Assembly: GCA_017427385.1 (NCBI GenBank) | Contig: JAFRSW010000004.1 | Location: forward strand, 62,001-126,000 | Reading direction: 5' to 3' | Source: Bacteroidales bacterium | Lineage (GTDB): Bacteria > Bacteroidota > Bacteroidia > Bacteroidales > UBA932 | Length of the DNA: 64,000 bases | In this document: positions 14,997 to 23,721 of the stretch, one piece after another | Layout: each line of letters opens with the position of its first letter | How positions within the stretch are numbered: the first letter of the stretch is position 1 | Translations under genes and position numbers: made by a program | The notes under the pieces: model-generated | Seen by the model: the letters and a program-made list of their open reading frames with translations, nothing else | Database searches by the model: none | What the model was told of the DNA's origin: nothing

Positions 14997-17543
14997 ATGA
15001 TAAAAGCGTTCAGACATACTTTCTTTATTTCAATTCTCCTGGCAGTTTCTGCCGGGATGTCTGCGCAGGACCTTCCCACCTTCAGTCAGCAGGCCGGCAT
15101 CACCAGCGGGCGCTTTGCCAACGGACTCTCCTACTACATCGTCCCAAATACATCTTCCAAAGGTTATGCCAACTTTGCACTCGTGCAGAAAGGCATTGAT
15201 AATCAAGAAGATGCGCGCTCGGCTCTGGGCTATGAATTCCTTGCCTCGAAGGGCGTAGGCTATACCAGGGACGGCTATATCTCATATGCCGGAGGCGCCG
15301 CAATCTTCAATTTTAAGGATGTGCCGACCTTCCAATCCGTTGCATTGGACTCCACCGTCATACTCATATTCAACCTCATCCAGAACTACAAGGGGGAGCA
15401 GGCCATCGTGGCCTGCGGAGATCTGGACGCTGCCCGCCTGAAGGACCGGCTCTACATGATGTCTCTGACGGTCAGCAAGCGTACGCCGGCCCAGGAGAAG
15501 GAGCCCTATATCTGGGCCCCGTCCGACCGCGCCCGCTTCATCCACTACAACAACGGGTGCCGGGAACTGGCGGAAATCCGTGTGGCCTACTCCACCTCCC
15601 GCACGCCCCAGAAGTACATGAGCACCCCTCAGCCTCTGGTGACCGAGATGTTCGCCCGCCAGCTGGGCTACATCGTACGCAAGCGCCTGGAGGCCCTTTT
15701 CGTAGAGAAGGATATACCGCTGGGCTACCTCCGCTTCAGCTACACCGATTCCGCCCACACCGATTCCGATGAGCAGTACTCCTTCGTGGCAGGGGTTAAT
15801 GAGAAAGACGTAGCCACCGCAACCAGCCTGATTTCCGGTGTGTTGGCGGACATCGACAAGAACGGGGTGTCCCCGGATGAGTTCCTGGATGCGAAGGCCC
15901 GTTTCCGCACCTGGGCGCAGAAGACTTCCAGCGCCCGCATCTCCAATGAGGAATATGTCGGCCTCTGCACTGCCAACTATCTCTACGGAGCCAGCATGGC
16001 CTCCAGGAAGGAGATAGACAAGTTCTTCAGCGGCCGCAGGATATCCCTCGAGCAGGATCTGTCGATGTTCAACCGCTTCGTGTCCGCCCTCATCGATCCT
16101 CGCCGAAACCTAACAGTGCGCTACGGCACACCATCGGATTCGCTGGACACGGAGGCCCTCCGGAAAATCTACCAGGACTTCTGGAAAAACACCCCTGCGG
16201 CTACGGCCTACCGTGTGAAATCCGCCGACTCTCTCTCGCTCTACTACCCGTTAGACAAGAAGATGAAGATCAAGACCGAGACCACAGATCCGCAGACCGG
16301 CGGCAGCGTCTGGGCATTCAACAACGGCATGAAGGTGGTGTTCAGGAAAACGCCAGATTCGCAGGTGCGCTATGCCTACATGGTTCGCGGCGGATACACC
16401 GAGGTGCCCGGCATCAAGGATGGTGAAAGTGCTTTCGTCGGGGATATGCTTGGCCTGTACGATGTGGGGGAGATGGATGGGATGCAGTTCCGCAACATGC
16501 TGGAAGCCAACGGCATAACCATGAACTGCCGCGTGGGAATAGCCGATATGTGCATCAGCGGCACCACACCGCAAGACAAGCTAAACCTGCTCTTCCGCTC
16601 GCTGCTCTCCGTCCAGAAACAGCGAAGCATCAACCCGAAGGCCTTCGACTATTACCGGCGCAGCGAGGCTCTCCGTCAGGAGGATTTCCGCTTCTCCGCC
16701 GACGGCATCAACGCAGTGACCGACAGCATCATGTGCCCGGACTTCTACTATCCGCTCACCAAGTCGGTCGGCAAGCTGACGGACGAACTGCCGCAGAAGG
16801 CCGAAAGCTACTTCACCGCTCAGTTCGCCAAGAGCCAGGACGGAGTGATATTCATAGAAGGGAACTTGAATCCTTACGACCTGCAGAAGTTCCTCTGCCG
16901 GGTTATGGGGAGTTTCCGCGGGAACAAGAGTTTCTCCGTACGCCCCAAAGTGGCCTACCAGATGCGTTCAGGCTGGTCTACCTACACGGTTGCCAAGGAC
17001 GACAGGGTGGTGGGGGATGGCTCCAGCTCCAACCTTGCCATGGCGGCCGAGCGTCCGTTCACGATGCAGAATTGGTGTGCCTTCCGCATCGCCGTAGAGC
17101 ATCTGCGCCGCGAACTCGTGAAGGACCTTGCTCCCATGGGGCAGTATTTCGAGATAGTCCCCGAACTGCGACTCCTGCCCGTCGAGCGCATTGCGGTATT
17201 CGTAAACTGCCGCCCCTGCCCGTCCGAGGGCCTTCCGGCCAATGTCGAGCCGGCCGATCCCATGGAGGTGATGAACCGTCTGCGTGAGGCCCTGGTGAGG
17301 ATATCCCGCACACCGCTTTCCGCATCCACCCTGAAGGGCCTGAAAGATGCCCTGGCCCAGGAGATGGCGGGCGAGCAGTCGGATTCGGACTATGTCATGG
17401 ACGCCTTCCTGCTGCGCAATTCCGAGGGCAAGGACGTGCTTTCCAACTACTCCACTTACCTTGGCAAGGTGACGGTGCAGGATGTGTCGGATGTGATCGC
17501 CGCCCTGGAGAACGGCAGCAAGGTAGAATATGTGATCAAATGA
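14997..17543 (+). CDS. M16 peptidase-like protein, apparently catalytically dead
   Basis: 848 residues from ATG 14997 with a signal peptide (MIKAFRHTFFISILLAVSAG then MSAQ). The start FANGLSYYIVPNTSSKGYANFALVQKG is that of bacterial pitrilysin-like (M16) proteins. Active members have HxxEH right after; here the region reads RSALGYEFLASKGVGYTRDG, with none of the zinc ligands. The second half (KVVFRKTPDSQVRYAYMVRG then GESAFVGDMLGLYDVGEMDG) also lacks the motif. The fold appears retained over the full length, so a structural or binding role, or a partner to an active M16 protein elsewhere, is more likely than proteolysis. It overlaps the next gene by 4 bases (ATGA). Confidence 0.85.
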   Translation: MIKAFRHTFFISILLAVSAGMSAQDLPTFSQQAGITSGRFANGLSYYIVPNTSSKGYANFALVQKGIDNQEDARSALGYEFLASKGVGYTRDGYISYAGGAAIFNFKDVPTFQSVALDSTVILIFNLIQNYKGEQAIVACGDLDAARLKDRLYMMSLTVSKRTPAQEKEPYIWAPSDRARFIHYNNGCRELAEIRVAYSTSRTPQKYMSTPQPLVTEMFARQLGYIVRKRLEALFVEKDIPLGYLRFSYTDSAHTDSDEQYSFVAGVNEKDVATATSLISGVLADIDKNGVSPDEFLDAKARFRTWAQKTSSARISNEEYVGLCTANYLYGASMASRKEIDKFFSGRRISLEQDLSMFNRFVSALIDPRRNLTVRYGTPSDSLDTEALRKIYQDFWKNTPAATAYRVKSADSLSLYYPLDKKMKIKTETTDPQTGGSVWAFNNGMKVVFRKTPDSQVRYAYMVRGGYTEVPGIKDGESAFVGDMLGLYDVGEMDGMQFRNMLEANGITMNCRVGIADMCISGTTPQDKLNLLFRSLLSVQKQRSINPKAFDYYRRSEALRQEDFRFSADGINAVTDSIMCPDFYYPLTKSVGKLTDELPQKAESYFTAQFAKSQDGVIFIEGNLNPYDLQKFLCRVMGSFRGNKSFSVRPKVAYQMRSGWSTYTVAKDDRVVGDGSSSNLAMAAERPFTMQNWCAFRIAVEHLRRELVKDLAPMGQYFEIVPELRLLPVERIAVFVNCRPCPSEGLPANVEPADPMEVMNRLREALVRISRTPLSASTLKGLKDALAQEMAGEQSDSDYVMDAFLLRNSEGKDVLSNYSTYLGKVTVQDVSDVIAALENGSKVEYVIK

Positions 17544-18127
17544 GACGGGAAGATTTCGGGACGATAATCCAGATTGGGGATGTGCTCGTGAGCGAGGATG
17601 TCGTTTGCGAGTTCTTCGCCTGCGACTATCCCGTCTGCAAGGGCGCCTGCTGTATCGTTGGCGACAGCGGGGCCCCGTTGGAAGAAGAGGAGATCCCTGC
17701 GCTGGAGCGCGATTATCCGTCTTTTTGCTCTATGATGTCCGATGCCGGCCGCACCGCTGCCGAGTCTTCCGGCTTCTTCGCGATCGACCGCGAGGGCGAC
17801 CTTGTCACGCCCCTTGTACCCGGCACCGAGGAGTGTGCCTATTGCCGCTTCGAGGGAGATAACTGCCTGTGTGCCATAGAGAAAGCGGAGCTGGCCAAAC
17901 CCATCTCCTGCGCTCTTTATCCTATCCGTGTAAAGAAGTTCAAGGGTGGCGGGATGGCGCTTAACCTGCACCGATGGGACATTTGCAAGTGCGCTTTCGA
18001 GCGCGGAAAGCGCGAAGGCATACGCGTGTATCAGTTCCTTCGCGAGCCCCTCATCCGCCGCTTCGGCCCCGAATTCTACGAGGCCCTCTCCGCCGCCGCG
18101 GAGCACGTCATAGCAGATCAGGGATAA
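17540..18127 (+). CDS. DUF3109 family cysteine-rich protein
   Basis: 195 residues with the cysteine pattern of DUF3109, a metal-binding family of unknown role: CEFFACDYPVCKGACCIVGD, ECAYCRFEGDNCLCAIE, KPISCALYPIRVKKFKGG and WDICKCAF. No signal peptide or membrane segment. The start ATG overlaps the M16-like stop (ATGA), implying coupled translation. Its last 20 bases overlap the convergent hemW-like gene. The family is widespread in Bacteroidota; iron-sulfur or zinc binding is inferred from the cysteines only. Confidence 0.88.
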   Translation: MRREDFGTIIQIGDVLVSEDVVCEFFACDYPVCKGACCIVGDSGAPLEEEEIPALERDYPSFCSMMSDAGRTAAESSGFFAIDREGDLVTPLVPGTEECAYCRFEGDNCLCAIEKAELAKPISCALYPIRVKKFKGGGMALNLHRWDICKCAFERGKREGIRVYQFLREPLIRRFGPEFYEALSAAAEHVIADQG

Positions 18128-19250
18128 TATCGTCGGCGATGAACCAGTCCCGTTCGGGAATGGGGCCGCGGTCCGTACGGGCCAGTAGCATAACTTCTTC
18201 TGTATGAATCTGTTCGGGAGTCAGGTCTTCTCCCTCAGCTGTCCATCCGCACAGCTTCTGGCTGTTCCAACTTCGCCTATTCCCTATCAACGAATGTGCT
18301 CCCGGTCCCAAACCAACATACGGATGCCTTGTCCAGTAGGCCGAATTGTGTATGGCTTCGTGCCCCGGCAGGGCCCAGTTTGAGATTTCGTAATGATGAT
18401 ATCCGGCCTCCGCCAGCCTCCGGCATAAGTAATCATACTGCGCCCGGCATGCCTCCTCATCCAATTCCTTCACCTCACCCCTTTCTATCATCCTCGCCAG
18501 CGCACTCCCTTCCTCTATGCTCAGCTGGTACGCCGATATATGTTCCGGCCGCCATCCTATCACCTCCTCCACCGTGCTCTCCAGAATCTCCATCGTCATC
18601 CCCGGCACCCCGGTTATCAGGTCGATGCTGACGTCGGGTTTATTGGTGGGAGTTAAATTCAACCGCTCATAAGAGCGGCGGCCGGGCCGGGCCTTTTCAG
18701 CAGAAAAGGCGGAAAGGCCATTAGGCCGCGGGGGTTCATAGGGGGTAGAACCCCCTAAAATAGAGTAGGCATGGCGGCACGCAGTGCTGTCATGCCTGCG
18801 GTTCATCCAACGAAGGATACCGTCATCCAGCGACTGTACTCCCATGCTTATACGGTTGACCCCCAGATCCAGCAAACCCCGGACGTACTCCGCACCCCTC
18901 TCGACGATATCCTCCGGATTCACCTCTATGGTAAACTCGGTGTAGCGGTGGATTCCTTCGCTTAGCTCGGAATGACAGGGAGTGGTGGAGTGTGTAGGCT
19001 GGTCGGGCAGCGTGGAAAGAATACGCTGCAGAATGGAAAGAGGAAGCACGCTGGGCGTACCTCCTCCTATGTATAAAGTATCCAGGTCAAGCGTCTGGTC
19101 GATTTCGCCGCGCCTCGCCTCAATCTCGGCGCAAACCCCATCCGCCCAACGGGCGATCGCCGCCTCATCCTTCCCCTTGCACGCAATCTCCGAATAGAAA
19201 TCGCAGTAGGTGCAGAAACTCCTGCAGAAGGGGACGTGGAGATAGATCAT
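18108..19250 (-). CDS. hemW: HemW-like radical SAM protein with in-frame repeat insertions
   Basis: 380 residues. The radical SAM cluster motif is C9xxxC13xxC16 in HVPFCRSFCTYCDF; LYIGGGTPSVLP, EVNPEDI, NRISMGVQSLDD, DLITGVPGMT, and the HemW signature HNSAYWTRHPYVGLGPGAHS follow. HemW proteins load haem rather than oxidise coproporphyrinogen. Two stretches look foreign: residues about 82-103 include the translation of a dispersed 28-base repeat, and about 165-205 are encoded by a hairpin-rich segment (18663-18755). The C-terminal wing domain is also shorter than usual, ending soon after EEVMLLARTDRG. Reading frame is intact, so activity is possible but uncertain. The start overlaps the upstream gene stop by 1 base (TAATG). 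Confidence 0.88.
   Translation of the reverse strand: MIYLHVPFCRSFCTYCDFYSEIACKGKDEAAIARWADGVCAEIEARRGEIDQTLDLDTLYIGGGTPSVLPLSILQRILSTLPDQPTHSTTPCHSELSEGIHRYTEFTIEVNPEDIVERGAEYVRGLLDLGVNRISMGVQSLDDGILRWMNRRHDSTACRHAYSILGGSTPYEPPRPNGLSAFSAEKARPGRRSYERLNLTPTNKPDVSIDLITGVPGMTMEILESTVEEVIGWRPEHISAYQLSIEEGSALARMIERGEVKELDEEACRAQYDYLCRRLAEAGYHHYEISNWALPGHEAIHNSAYWTRHPYVGLGPGAHSLIGNRRSWNSQKLCGWTAEGEDLTPEQIHTEEVMLLARTDRGPIPERDWFIADDIIPDLL
18663..18755. repeat. Hairpin-rich insertion inside the hemW-like gene
   Basis: Three perfect inverted repeats lie in succession: CCGCTC/GAGCGG with loop ATAA (18663-18678), GCCTTTTC/GAAAAGGC with loop AGCA (18691-18710), and GGGGGTTC/GAACCCCC with a 10-base loop (18730-18755); GGCC/GGCC (18716-18727) sits between the last two. 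They coincide with the roughly 40 residues that have no counterpart in the standard HemW layout between the helix ending in HAYSIL and the strand DVSIDLITG. The segment keeps the frame open. It resembles in behaviour, not in sequence, the reading-frame-invading palindromic elements of Rickettsia. Confidence 0.7.
18950..18977 (-). repeat. Dispersed 28-base repeat, copy in hemW (2 mismatches)
   Basis: On the minus strand this matches the repeat at 61749-61776 at 26 of 28 positions; core GTCATTCCGAG...GAAGGAATC. It is read here in the frame giving CHSELSEGI, within a stretch absent from typical HemW proteins. Confidence 0.75.
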
Positions 19251-20167
19251 TACCTAAGCATGGTCTCTGCCTTGCCCAGGCGGCCGCTGGCGGTGTACAC
19301 CTCGGCGGTGTAGATACCCTTCACGAACTCGCCGGTGTTGTTGACATAGATGCTCACGTCCACATCCTTGCCGTTGTAGTCGATTTCGCGGGATGCGGTG
19401 GCGGGCATGGCCTCTCCGTCAAGAGTGAAGCTGGCGCCGGAGCCGTCCATCAGCAGGATGCCCTCCGGATCCTTCACGCGCACGAAGATGCGCACGGGGC
19501 CGGTGGGGGCGAGGTCGTTCTCGGCGAGGGTGAGGTTGACAACCATTTGGGTGACGCGGCTGCTGCGGTCCATGACCTTGCCGGATGCACCGTATGCGAC
19601 GAGCGAGACGCTGCGGGCCTTGATGATGGAGCCGACCGCCACCTTCTCGGTGAGGGCGTTGACCTGCTCGTTAAGTTCGGCGTTGCGGGTGTTGACTTCC
19701 TGAACCTCCCTGCGGGCGTTGGACACCTGCACGGTGAGCTTCTTGTTGAGGGTGTTGAGGGAGTCTATCTGCTTCACATACCCGCGCATGATGCTGCGGA
19801 GCGTGCCGAGTTCCTTCTCGTATTGGCGCATTTTGGCGCGGTTGGTGGCCTCGGTTTTCTTGATGCGCTCCACGAGCTGGGCAACTTCCTCCTTGGAGGA
19901 GTCGAGTTGGGCGTTCACGGAGTCGTATTCGGTGGAGAGAGACTCGTAGTCGCCCTGCAGACTGATAATCTGCTCGGTGAGCTGCTGCTTGTCGATTTCG
20001 AGGTCTTCGACCAGTTTGTTCTTGCTGGACCAGACATATGCCAGAACTGCACCCAGGGCTATTGCGATGACTGCCAGGACCCACATCACGGGTTTCAGGC
20101 TGGTGCTGCGTTCTTTACGTTCGCGCTCTTCGCGCTCGATTCTCATCAACGGATCTTCTTTTTCCAT
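19250..20167 (-). CDS. Inner-membrane coiled-coil protein of unknown function
   Basis: 305 residues: a charged cytoplasmic lead (MEKEDPLMRIEREERERKER), one membrane helix (about 27-46, VMWVLAVIAIALGAVLAYVW), a long coiled coil (about 50-175, rich in E, Q, L, N heptads), then a C-terminal beta-rich domain (about 180-305; VGSIIKARSVSLVAYGASGK, VRIFVRVKDPEGILLMDG). The C-terminal domain would be periplasmic. It is common in Bacteroidota as a hypothetical protein. The stop overlaps the hemW-like start by 1 base, so both are probably co-translated. Function unknown. Confidence 0.8.
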   Translation of the reverse strand: MEKEDPLMRIEREERERKERSTSLKPVMWVLAVIAIALGAVLAYVWSSKNKLVEDLEIDKQQLTEQIISLQGDYESLSTEYDSVNAQLDSSKEEVAQLVERIKKTEATNRAKMRQYEKELGTLRSIMRGYVKQIDSLNTLNKKLTVQVSNARREVQEVNTRNAELNEQVNALTEKVAVGSIIKARSVSLVAYGASGKVMDRSSRVTQMVVNLTLAENDLAPTGPVRIFVRVKDPEGILLMDGSGASFTLDGEAMPATASREIDYNGKDVDVSIYVNNTGEFVKGIYTAEVYTASGRLGKAETMLR

Positions 20168-20186
20168 AGTAAAAATGCTTATCGTG

Positions 20187-20194
20187 CAAAAATA
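20187..20194 (-). promoter_or_regulatory. Predicted -7 promoter box for the coiled-coil/hemW operon
   Basis: TATTTTTG on the minus strand, an exact TAnnTTTG match, 19 bases before the ATG at 20167. It lies next to the divergent start of the small membrane protein gene. Confidence 0.5.
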
Positions 20195-20218
20195 ATGATT
20201 TTTCCGTATATTCGTGGT

Positions 20219-20680
20219 ATGAAATACCTTGTACGTGCTATCAAATACTTTGCCTATCTGGCGATATTCCTGTTTTTGGTCATTTTTCTGCTGTCGGTAT
20301 TCGGGGTGGTCGGCTCCTCGCTGGACGACATTTTCCGGGACGGCCTGCAGTCAGTCTGGAAGATCCTTGGCATAATGGCGGTATTTGCAATCATCTATCC
20401 CCGGCTGGGTTTCGGCACCCGCAATGCCCTTGTGCCCGGGGCGTACGAGGAGATCCGTTCGGGAGTCGTGGATGTCATGCACGACCGAGGGTATGTGCTG
20501 GAAGATGAGACCGGCGAAAATCTGAAATTCCGCCTCCGGTCGCCCGTGATGCGTCTTTTCCGCATGCTCGAATACCGCGTCACCCTCACCCGCACCGCCA
20601 CCGGCTTCGAGCTCGAAGGCCCCGTCAAGGACCTCGTCCGCATCGTCAGCGCCCTGGAATACCGTTTCAGAACGGAATAA
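20219..20680 (+). CDS. Small membrane protein of unknown function
   Basis: 153 residues from ATG 20219 (an in-frame ATG at 20195 would add eight residues). Two membrane helices (about 9-33, YFAYLAIFLFLVIFLLSVFG; about 46-62, WKILGIMAVFAIIYPRLGFG) are followed by a soluble domain of about 85 residues (YEEIRSGVVDVMHDRGYVLE, LRSPVMRLFRMLEYRVTLTR, ELEGPVKDLVRIVSALEYRF). I do not recognise a named family. A near-consensus box TATATTCG at 20207-20214 stands only 4 bases before the ATG. A long palindrome follows the stop. Confidence 0.75.
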   Translation: MKYLVRAIKYFAYLAIFLFLVIFLLSVFGVVGSSLDDIFRDGLQSVWKILGIMAVFAIIYPRLGFGTRNALVPGAYEEIRSGVVDVMHDRGYVLEDETGENLKFRLRSPVMRLFRMLEYRVTLTRTATGFELEGPVKDLVRIVSALEYRFRTE

Positions 20681-20704
20681 TGCCGTCACGGCTAGAAGCC
20701 TGAA

Positions 20705-20778
20705 TATCAAACAGTTATGCAAAAGCGTCTGGTGCATTTTCACCAGACGCTTTTGCATAACTCGCTGAAAATTAGGCA
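20705..20778. repeat. Dispersed palindromic element, copy 1
   Basis: A 22-base perfect inverted repeat (20713-20734 against 20741-20762; inner part CGTCTGGTG/CACCAGACG) with a 6-base loop. The flanks TATCA at the left and TGAAAATTAGGCA at the right are shared in similar form with the element at 49274-49346. It lies between convergent genes, 32 bases past the stop of the small membrane protein gene, and could act as a two-way terminator. There is no T run directly after the stem. Confidence 0.8.
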
Positions 20779-20794
20779 GATCGCCGGCGACGCA

Positions 20795-22576
20795 CTAAAC
20801 CGCCTCCGTCCGACGACGCAGCCAATCCGCATCGCTTTCGTCGAGATACGGCCGCAGGCGGTCGTAGACGAGGGCGTGATAGTCGTTCAGCCAGTCGCGT
20901 TCGGCGGGGGTGAGCATGTCGACGAGCAGAGGAGCGGTGTCGAAGGGACAGAGGGTCAGGGGCTCGAAACGGAGCCAGCTGCCGAAATCGTTCGACCCGG
21001 CGGAGACGCAAAGGAGAAGGTTTTCGTGCCGCACGCCGAACAGGCCTTCGCGGTAGATGCCGGGTTCGTCCGAAACCACCATTCCGGCCTCGAATCCAAC
21101 GCCGTTCAGGTTCTGCCGCACGTCCTGAGGCCCTTCGTGCACGCCGAGGAACCAGCCTACGCCGTGCCCGGTGCCGTGCCCGAAATTCCTCTGATGGCTC
21201 CATAGCGGTTTGCGGGCGAGGGCATCCAGCCTGCATCCGGGCGTACCCAGAGGGAAAACGGCGGAAGCCAATGAGATGTGCCCGCGCAGCACCAGGGTGT
21301 AATCCTCCATCTCCAGCCGTGTGCAGGGACCCAGGGCCCAGGTGCGGGTAATGTCGGTCGTGCCGTTCAGGTACTGCCCGCCGGAATCGCAGAGATACAG
21401 CCCGTGCGGCTCCAGCATAGGAGCACCGGACTTCGGAGTTATGTAGTGCGGCAGGGCCGCGGAAGGCCCGTATGCCGAGATGGTTTCGAAGCTGTCGCCC
21501 TGATATCCGGGGATCTCCGCGCGCAGCTGCCCGAGGTGCACGGCCGCATCCCATTCGCTGATCGCGCGGTCGTTCTGCATGCAGCGGTCCAGCCAGTGGA
21601 GGAAGCGCACCATCGCGATGCCGTCCTGCAGGTGGCAATCCCGGAAGCCGCCGATCTCGATAGGGTTCTTCACCGCCTTCCATGCCTGCACCGGGGAGGC
21701 TGTCTCCACCAGGCGCGAAGGCCCGATGAGGGAACTCAGGTGATAGTTGAGATCCGCCGCCGCAACGCTCCCGTCAATCTCGCTCATGGCAATCTCTATC
21801 TCCTCATAATAACGGAGGAAGATGCCGTCCTCACGCAGTTCTGCAAAGGTTTTCTCCGTACCTTCATCTTCCACGTCATCCTTCAGTACGAACCATTCCG
21901 CAGTCTCCGAACCCACCAGCAGGAAGGAAATTACCAGAGGGTTGTATTCTATGTCGGAAGCTCGCACGTTGAGCGTCCAGGCGATGTCGTCCAGGGAACT
22001 CAGCAACACATAATCCACGCCTTTCTCCGCTATCCAGTCCCGCAGGCGGCCGAGGCGTTCGATGCGGCTTTCGCCGGGATCCACGGTGAAAACGGGAGTC
22101 TGCGGGATGCCCGGGCGGTCGGCCCAGATGGCATCCAGAAGGTTAGGCACACTAACCAGATGGCAGGCGGCCCCGTCGGCGTTCAGCCCGGATTTTATCT
22201 CACGCGCAAAGCCTGCCCCTACGCAGAGACCGTCGAGCGCTATGTAAACCTCGCTCTCGCCGGAAAACTTCTGCCTGATCCATTCCGGGATGGGCACCTG
22301 CTCCGGCACCCTCATCTTGTGCAGTTCCACGCCGGTGCCCTCGAGTTGCTGCACGGCCTGGATGAAATAGCGGGTGTCGGTCCAGAGCCCGGCGTGATCC
22401 AGGGTGACAACCACATCGCCGGCCTCGCCAGTGAATCCGGTCAGCCACTGTACGCACTTCCAGCGCTCGGCGGGATACTCGCTGCCGTGGGGGTCGGACC
22501 CGGTGACAATCACCACATCCCATCCCCGGTTGCGCATCATCGCGCGCAGCTGCTCAATCCTGTCAGCGAATACCAT
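20795..22576 (-). CDS. Xaa-Pro aminopeptidase (M24B, three-domain type)
   Basis: 593 residues from ATG 22576 (MVFADRIEQLRAMMRNRGWD); upstream in-frame residues lie inside the preceding gene and look non-native. It removes N-terminal residues preceding proline. Two creatinase-like N-terminal domains (including WLTGFTGEAGDVVVTLDHAG and LWTDTRYFIQA) precede the metallopeptidase domain with ligands in CDSGGQYLNGTTDITRTW (two Asp), GHGTGHGVGWFLGVHEGPQD (His), and DEPGIYREGLFGVRHENLLL (two Glu). Length matches the long eukaryote-like form. No signal peptide, so cytoplasmic. The start overlaps the SGNH gene end by 14 bases. Confidence 0.94.
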   Translation of the reverse strand: MVFADRIEQLRAMMRNRGWDVVIVTGSDPHGSEYPAERWKCVQWLTGFTGEAGDVVVTLDHAGLWTDTRYFIQAVQQLEGTGVELHKMRVPEQVPIPEWIRQKFSGESEVYIALDGLCVGAGFAREIKSGLNADGAACHLVSVPNLLDAIWADRPGIPQTPVFTVDPGESRIERLGRLRDWIAEKGVDYVLLSSLDDIAWTLNVRASDIEYNPLVISFLLVGSETAEWFVLKDDVEDEGTEKTFAELREDGIFLRYYEEIEIAMSEIDGSVAAADLNYHLSSLIGPSRLVETASPVQAWKAVKNPIEIGGFRDCHLQDGIAMVRFLHWLDRCMQNDRAISEWDAAVHLGQLRAEIPGYQGDSFETISAYGPSAALPHYITPKSGAPMLEPHGLYLCDSGGQYLNGTTDITRTWALGPCTRLEMEDYTLVLRGHISLASAVFPLGTPGCRLDALARKPLWSHQRNFGHGTGHGVGWFLGVHEGPQDVRQNLNGVGFEAGMVVSDEPGIYREGLFGVRHENLLLCVSAGSNDFGSWLRFEPLTLCPFDTAPLLVDMLTPAERDWLNDYHALVYDRLRPYLDESDADWLRRRTEAV

Positions 22577-23672
22577 ATTTGCGGAGAATCTTGACGATGG
22601 GTTTCCGTATGGACTGCATCCAGAGGGTGTAGCCGTAGTTGTCCGGATGGATGCCGTCCACGGAGGCCTCATGGCTGGCCGGGCAGGCCTCGGGGAAGAT
22701 GAAATAGACATCCTTATACTTCTTGCGGCCCTCGGGAGTGGATTTAATTTCCTTGAAGATCTGGGCAGCCATGTCCATCTTGGCCTGCTCCTTCGAGTCT
22801 TCCTCGGTGTTGAAATTGCGCCTCTCGCGGTAGATGGTCTGCTGGAAAATCAGGGGTTTGCCCGGGTGGGCGGCTATCATCCTGTCGATGAAAGGCACCA
22901 GGCGCTCGCGGATCAGCTTGGCGGAAGGATTGGAGAAGGTGTCGAACACGAATGCTTCCGCATCCACATCAACCAGCACATTGCAGAAGTAGTCCTGGAG
23001 CATGCAGCGGCCGCTGCAACCGAGCGAAAGCAACTGCAGGCCGGTTGCCCTGGAGAACTGGGCCGGGTAGGTCATGCCCGCCCGGGAGGTGCTGGAGCCG
23101 TGGGTGAAACTGGATCCCCAGATGGCTATGCGATGGCGGAAGGGATTCTCTATCGCGGACAGGCTGGAGCCCTCTTCCACACCGATCTTTATGGAATACT
23201 CCTCGCTGAAGGTGGGGAAGTAGAGCAGGCACTCGTGCTCGCTGCCGTCCATCTCCTTGATGAGCGTCAGGGCCTTGGCCGGGTCCTTCCTGGGGCTCAC
23301 GCCCGAAGCAGCCCACAGCCACTTGCCGTCCTGGCGGATGTAGAGGTCGTATCCGCGTGCAGAGATTATGCTGGTGTTGGTGGGGTCGTCCATCTCGCCG
23401 TATTTGGTGAGGATGCTGATGCTGCGGGAGTTGGTCTTGAAGACGCAGCCCATGCCGGAAGTCTGCCGCACCATCTGGTTTTCCCGCTTGGTAAATCCCT
23501 TATACACAGTGGTATCCACGCGGTGATAGGGATTGGCGGTCTTGCCCGGCATCAGTTTGCCGATGATGGTAAGATCCGAAGCTTCGGTGTAGTCGTAATT
23601 CTGTGCGGAGGCCGCGGAAATGGCCGCAAATGCGGCTGCGAAGATGATTGCGAGAGAGATTATCTTTTTCAT
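22563..23672 (-). CDS. Secreted SGNH/GDSL hydrolase with GxDLY N-terminal domain
   Basis: 369 residues from ATG 23672, which starts a signal peptide (MKKIISLAIIFAAAFAAISA then ASAQ). The N-terminal beta domain contains the GYDLYIRQDGKWLWAASGV segment typical of the GxDLY domain (PF14607 type). The esterase domain has block I IAIWGSSFTHGSS (serine context), GCSGRCMLQDYF, FDTFSNPS and block V VDGIHPDNYGY with Asp/His. These proteins are periplasmic or secreted carbohydrate or lipid esterases; the substrate is unknown. It is upstream of and overlaps aminopeptidase P, and divergent from GH3. Confidence 0.88.
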   Translation of the reverse strand: MKKIISLAIIFAAAFAAISAASAQNYDYTEASDLTIIGKLMPGKTANPYHRVDTTVYKGFTKRENQMVRQTSGMGCVFKTNSRSISILTKYGEMDDPTNTSIISARGYDLYIRQDGKWLWAASGVSPRKDPAKALTLIKEMDGSEHECLLYFPTFSEEYSIKIGVEEGSSLSAIENPFRHRIAIWGSSFTHGSSTSRAGMTYPAQFSRATGLQLLSLGCSGRCMLQDYFCNVLVDVDAEAFVFDTFSNPSAKLIRERLVPFIDRMIAAHPGKPLIFQQTIYRERRNFNTEEDSKEQAKMDMAAQIFKEIKSTPEGRKKYKDVYFIFPEACPASHEASVDGIHPDNYGYTLWMQSIRKPIVKILRKYGIR

Positions 23673-23707
23673 ATCGTAAAGATAAAGATTCTTAACGAAA
23701 ATATCAT

Positions 23708-23715
23708 TACCTTTG
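23708..23715 (+). promoter_or_regulatory. Predicted -7 promoter box for GH3-dus-WbsX operon
   Basis: TACCTTTG, an exact TAnnTTTG match, 6 bases before the GH3 ATG at 23722. The expected transcript start would then be at or within a few bases of the start codon. Confidence 0.5.
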
Positions 23716-23721
23716 TTTATT

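Noticed and set aside
20717-21205. Plus-strand open frame through the palindrome and opposite the aminopeptidase gene end
   Set aside because: Starts inside a repeat and runs antisense to a well-supported gene; no family pattern.
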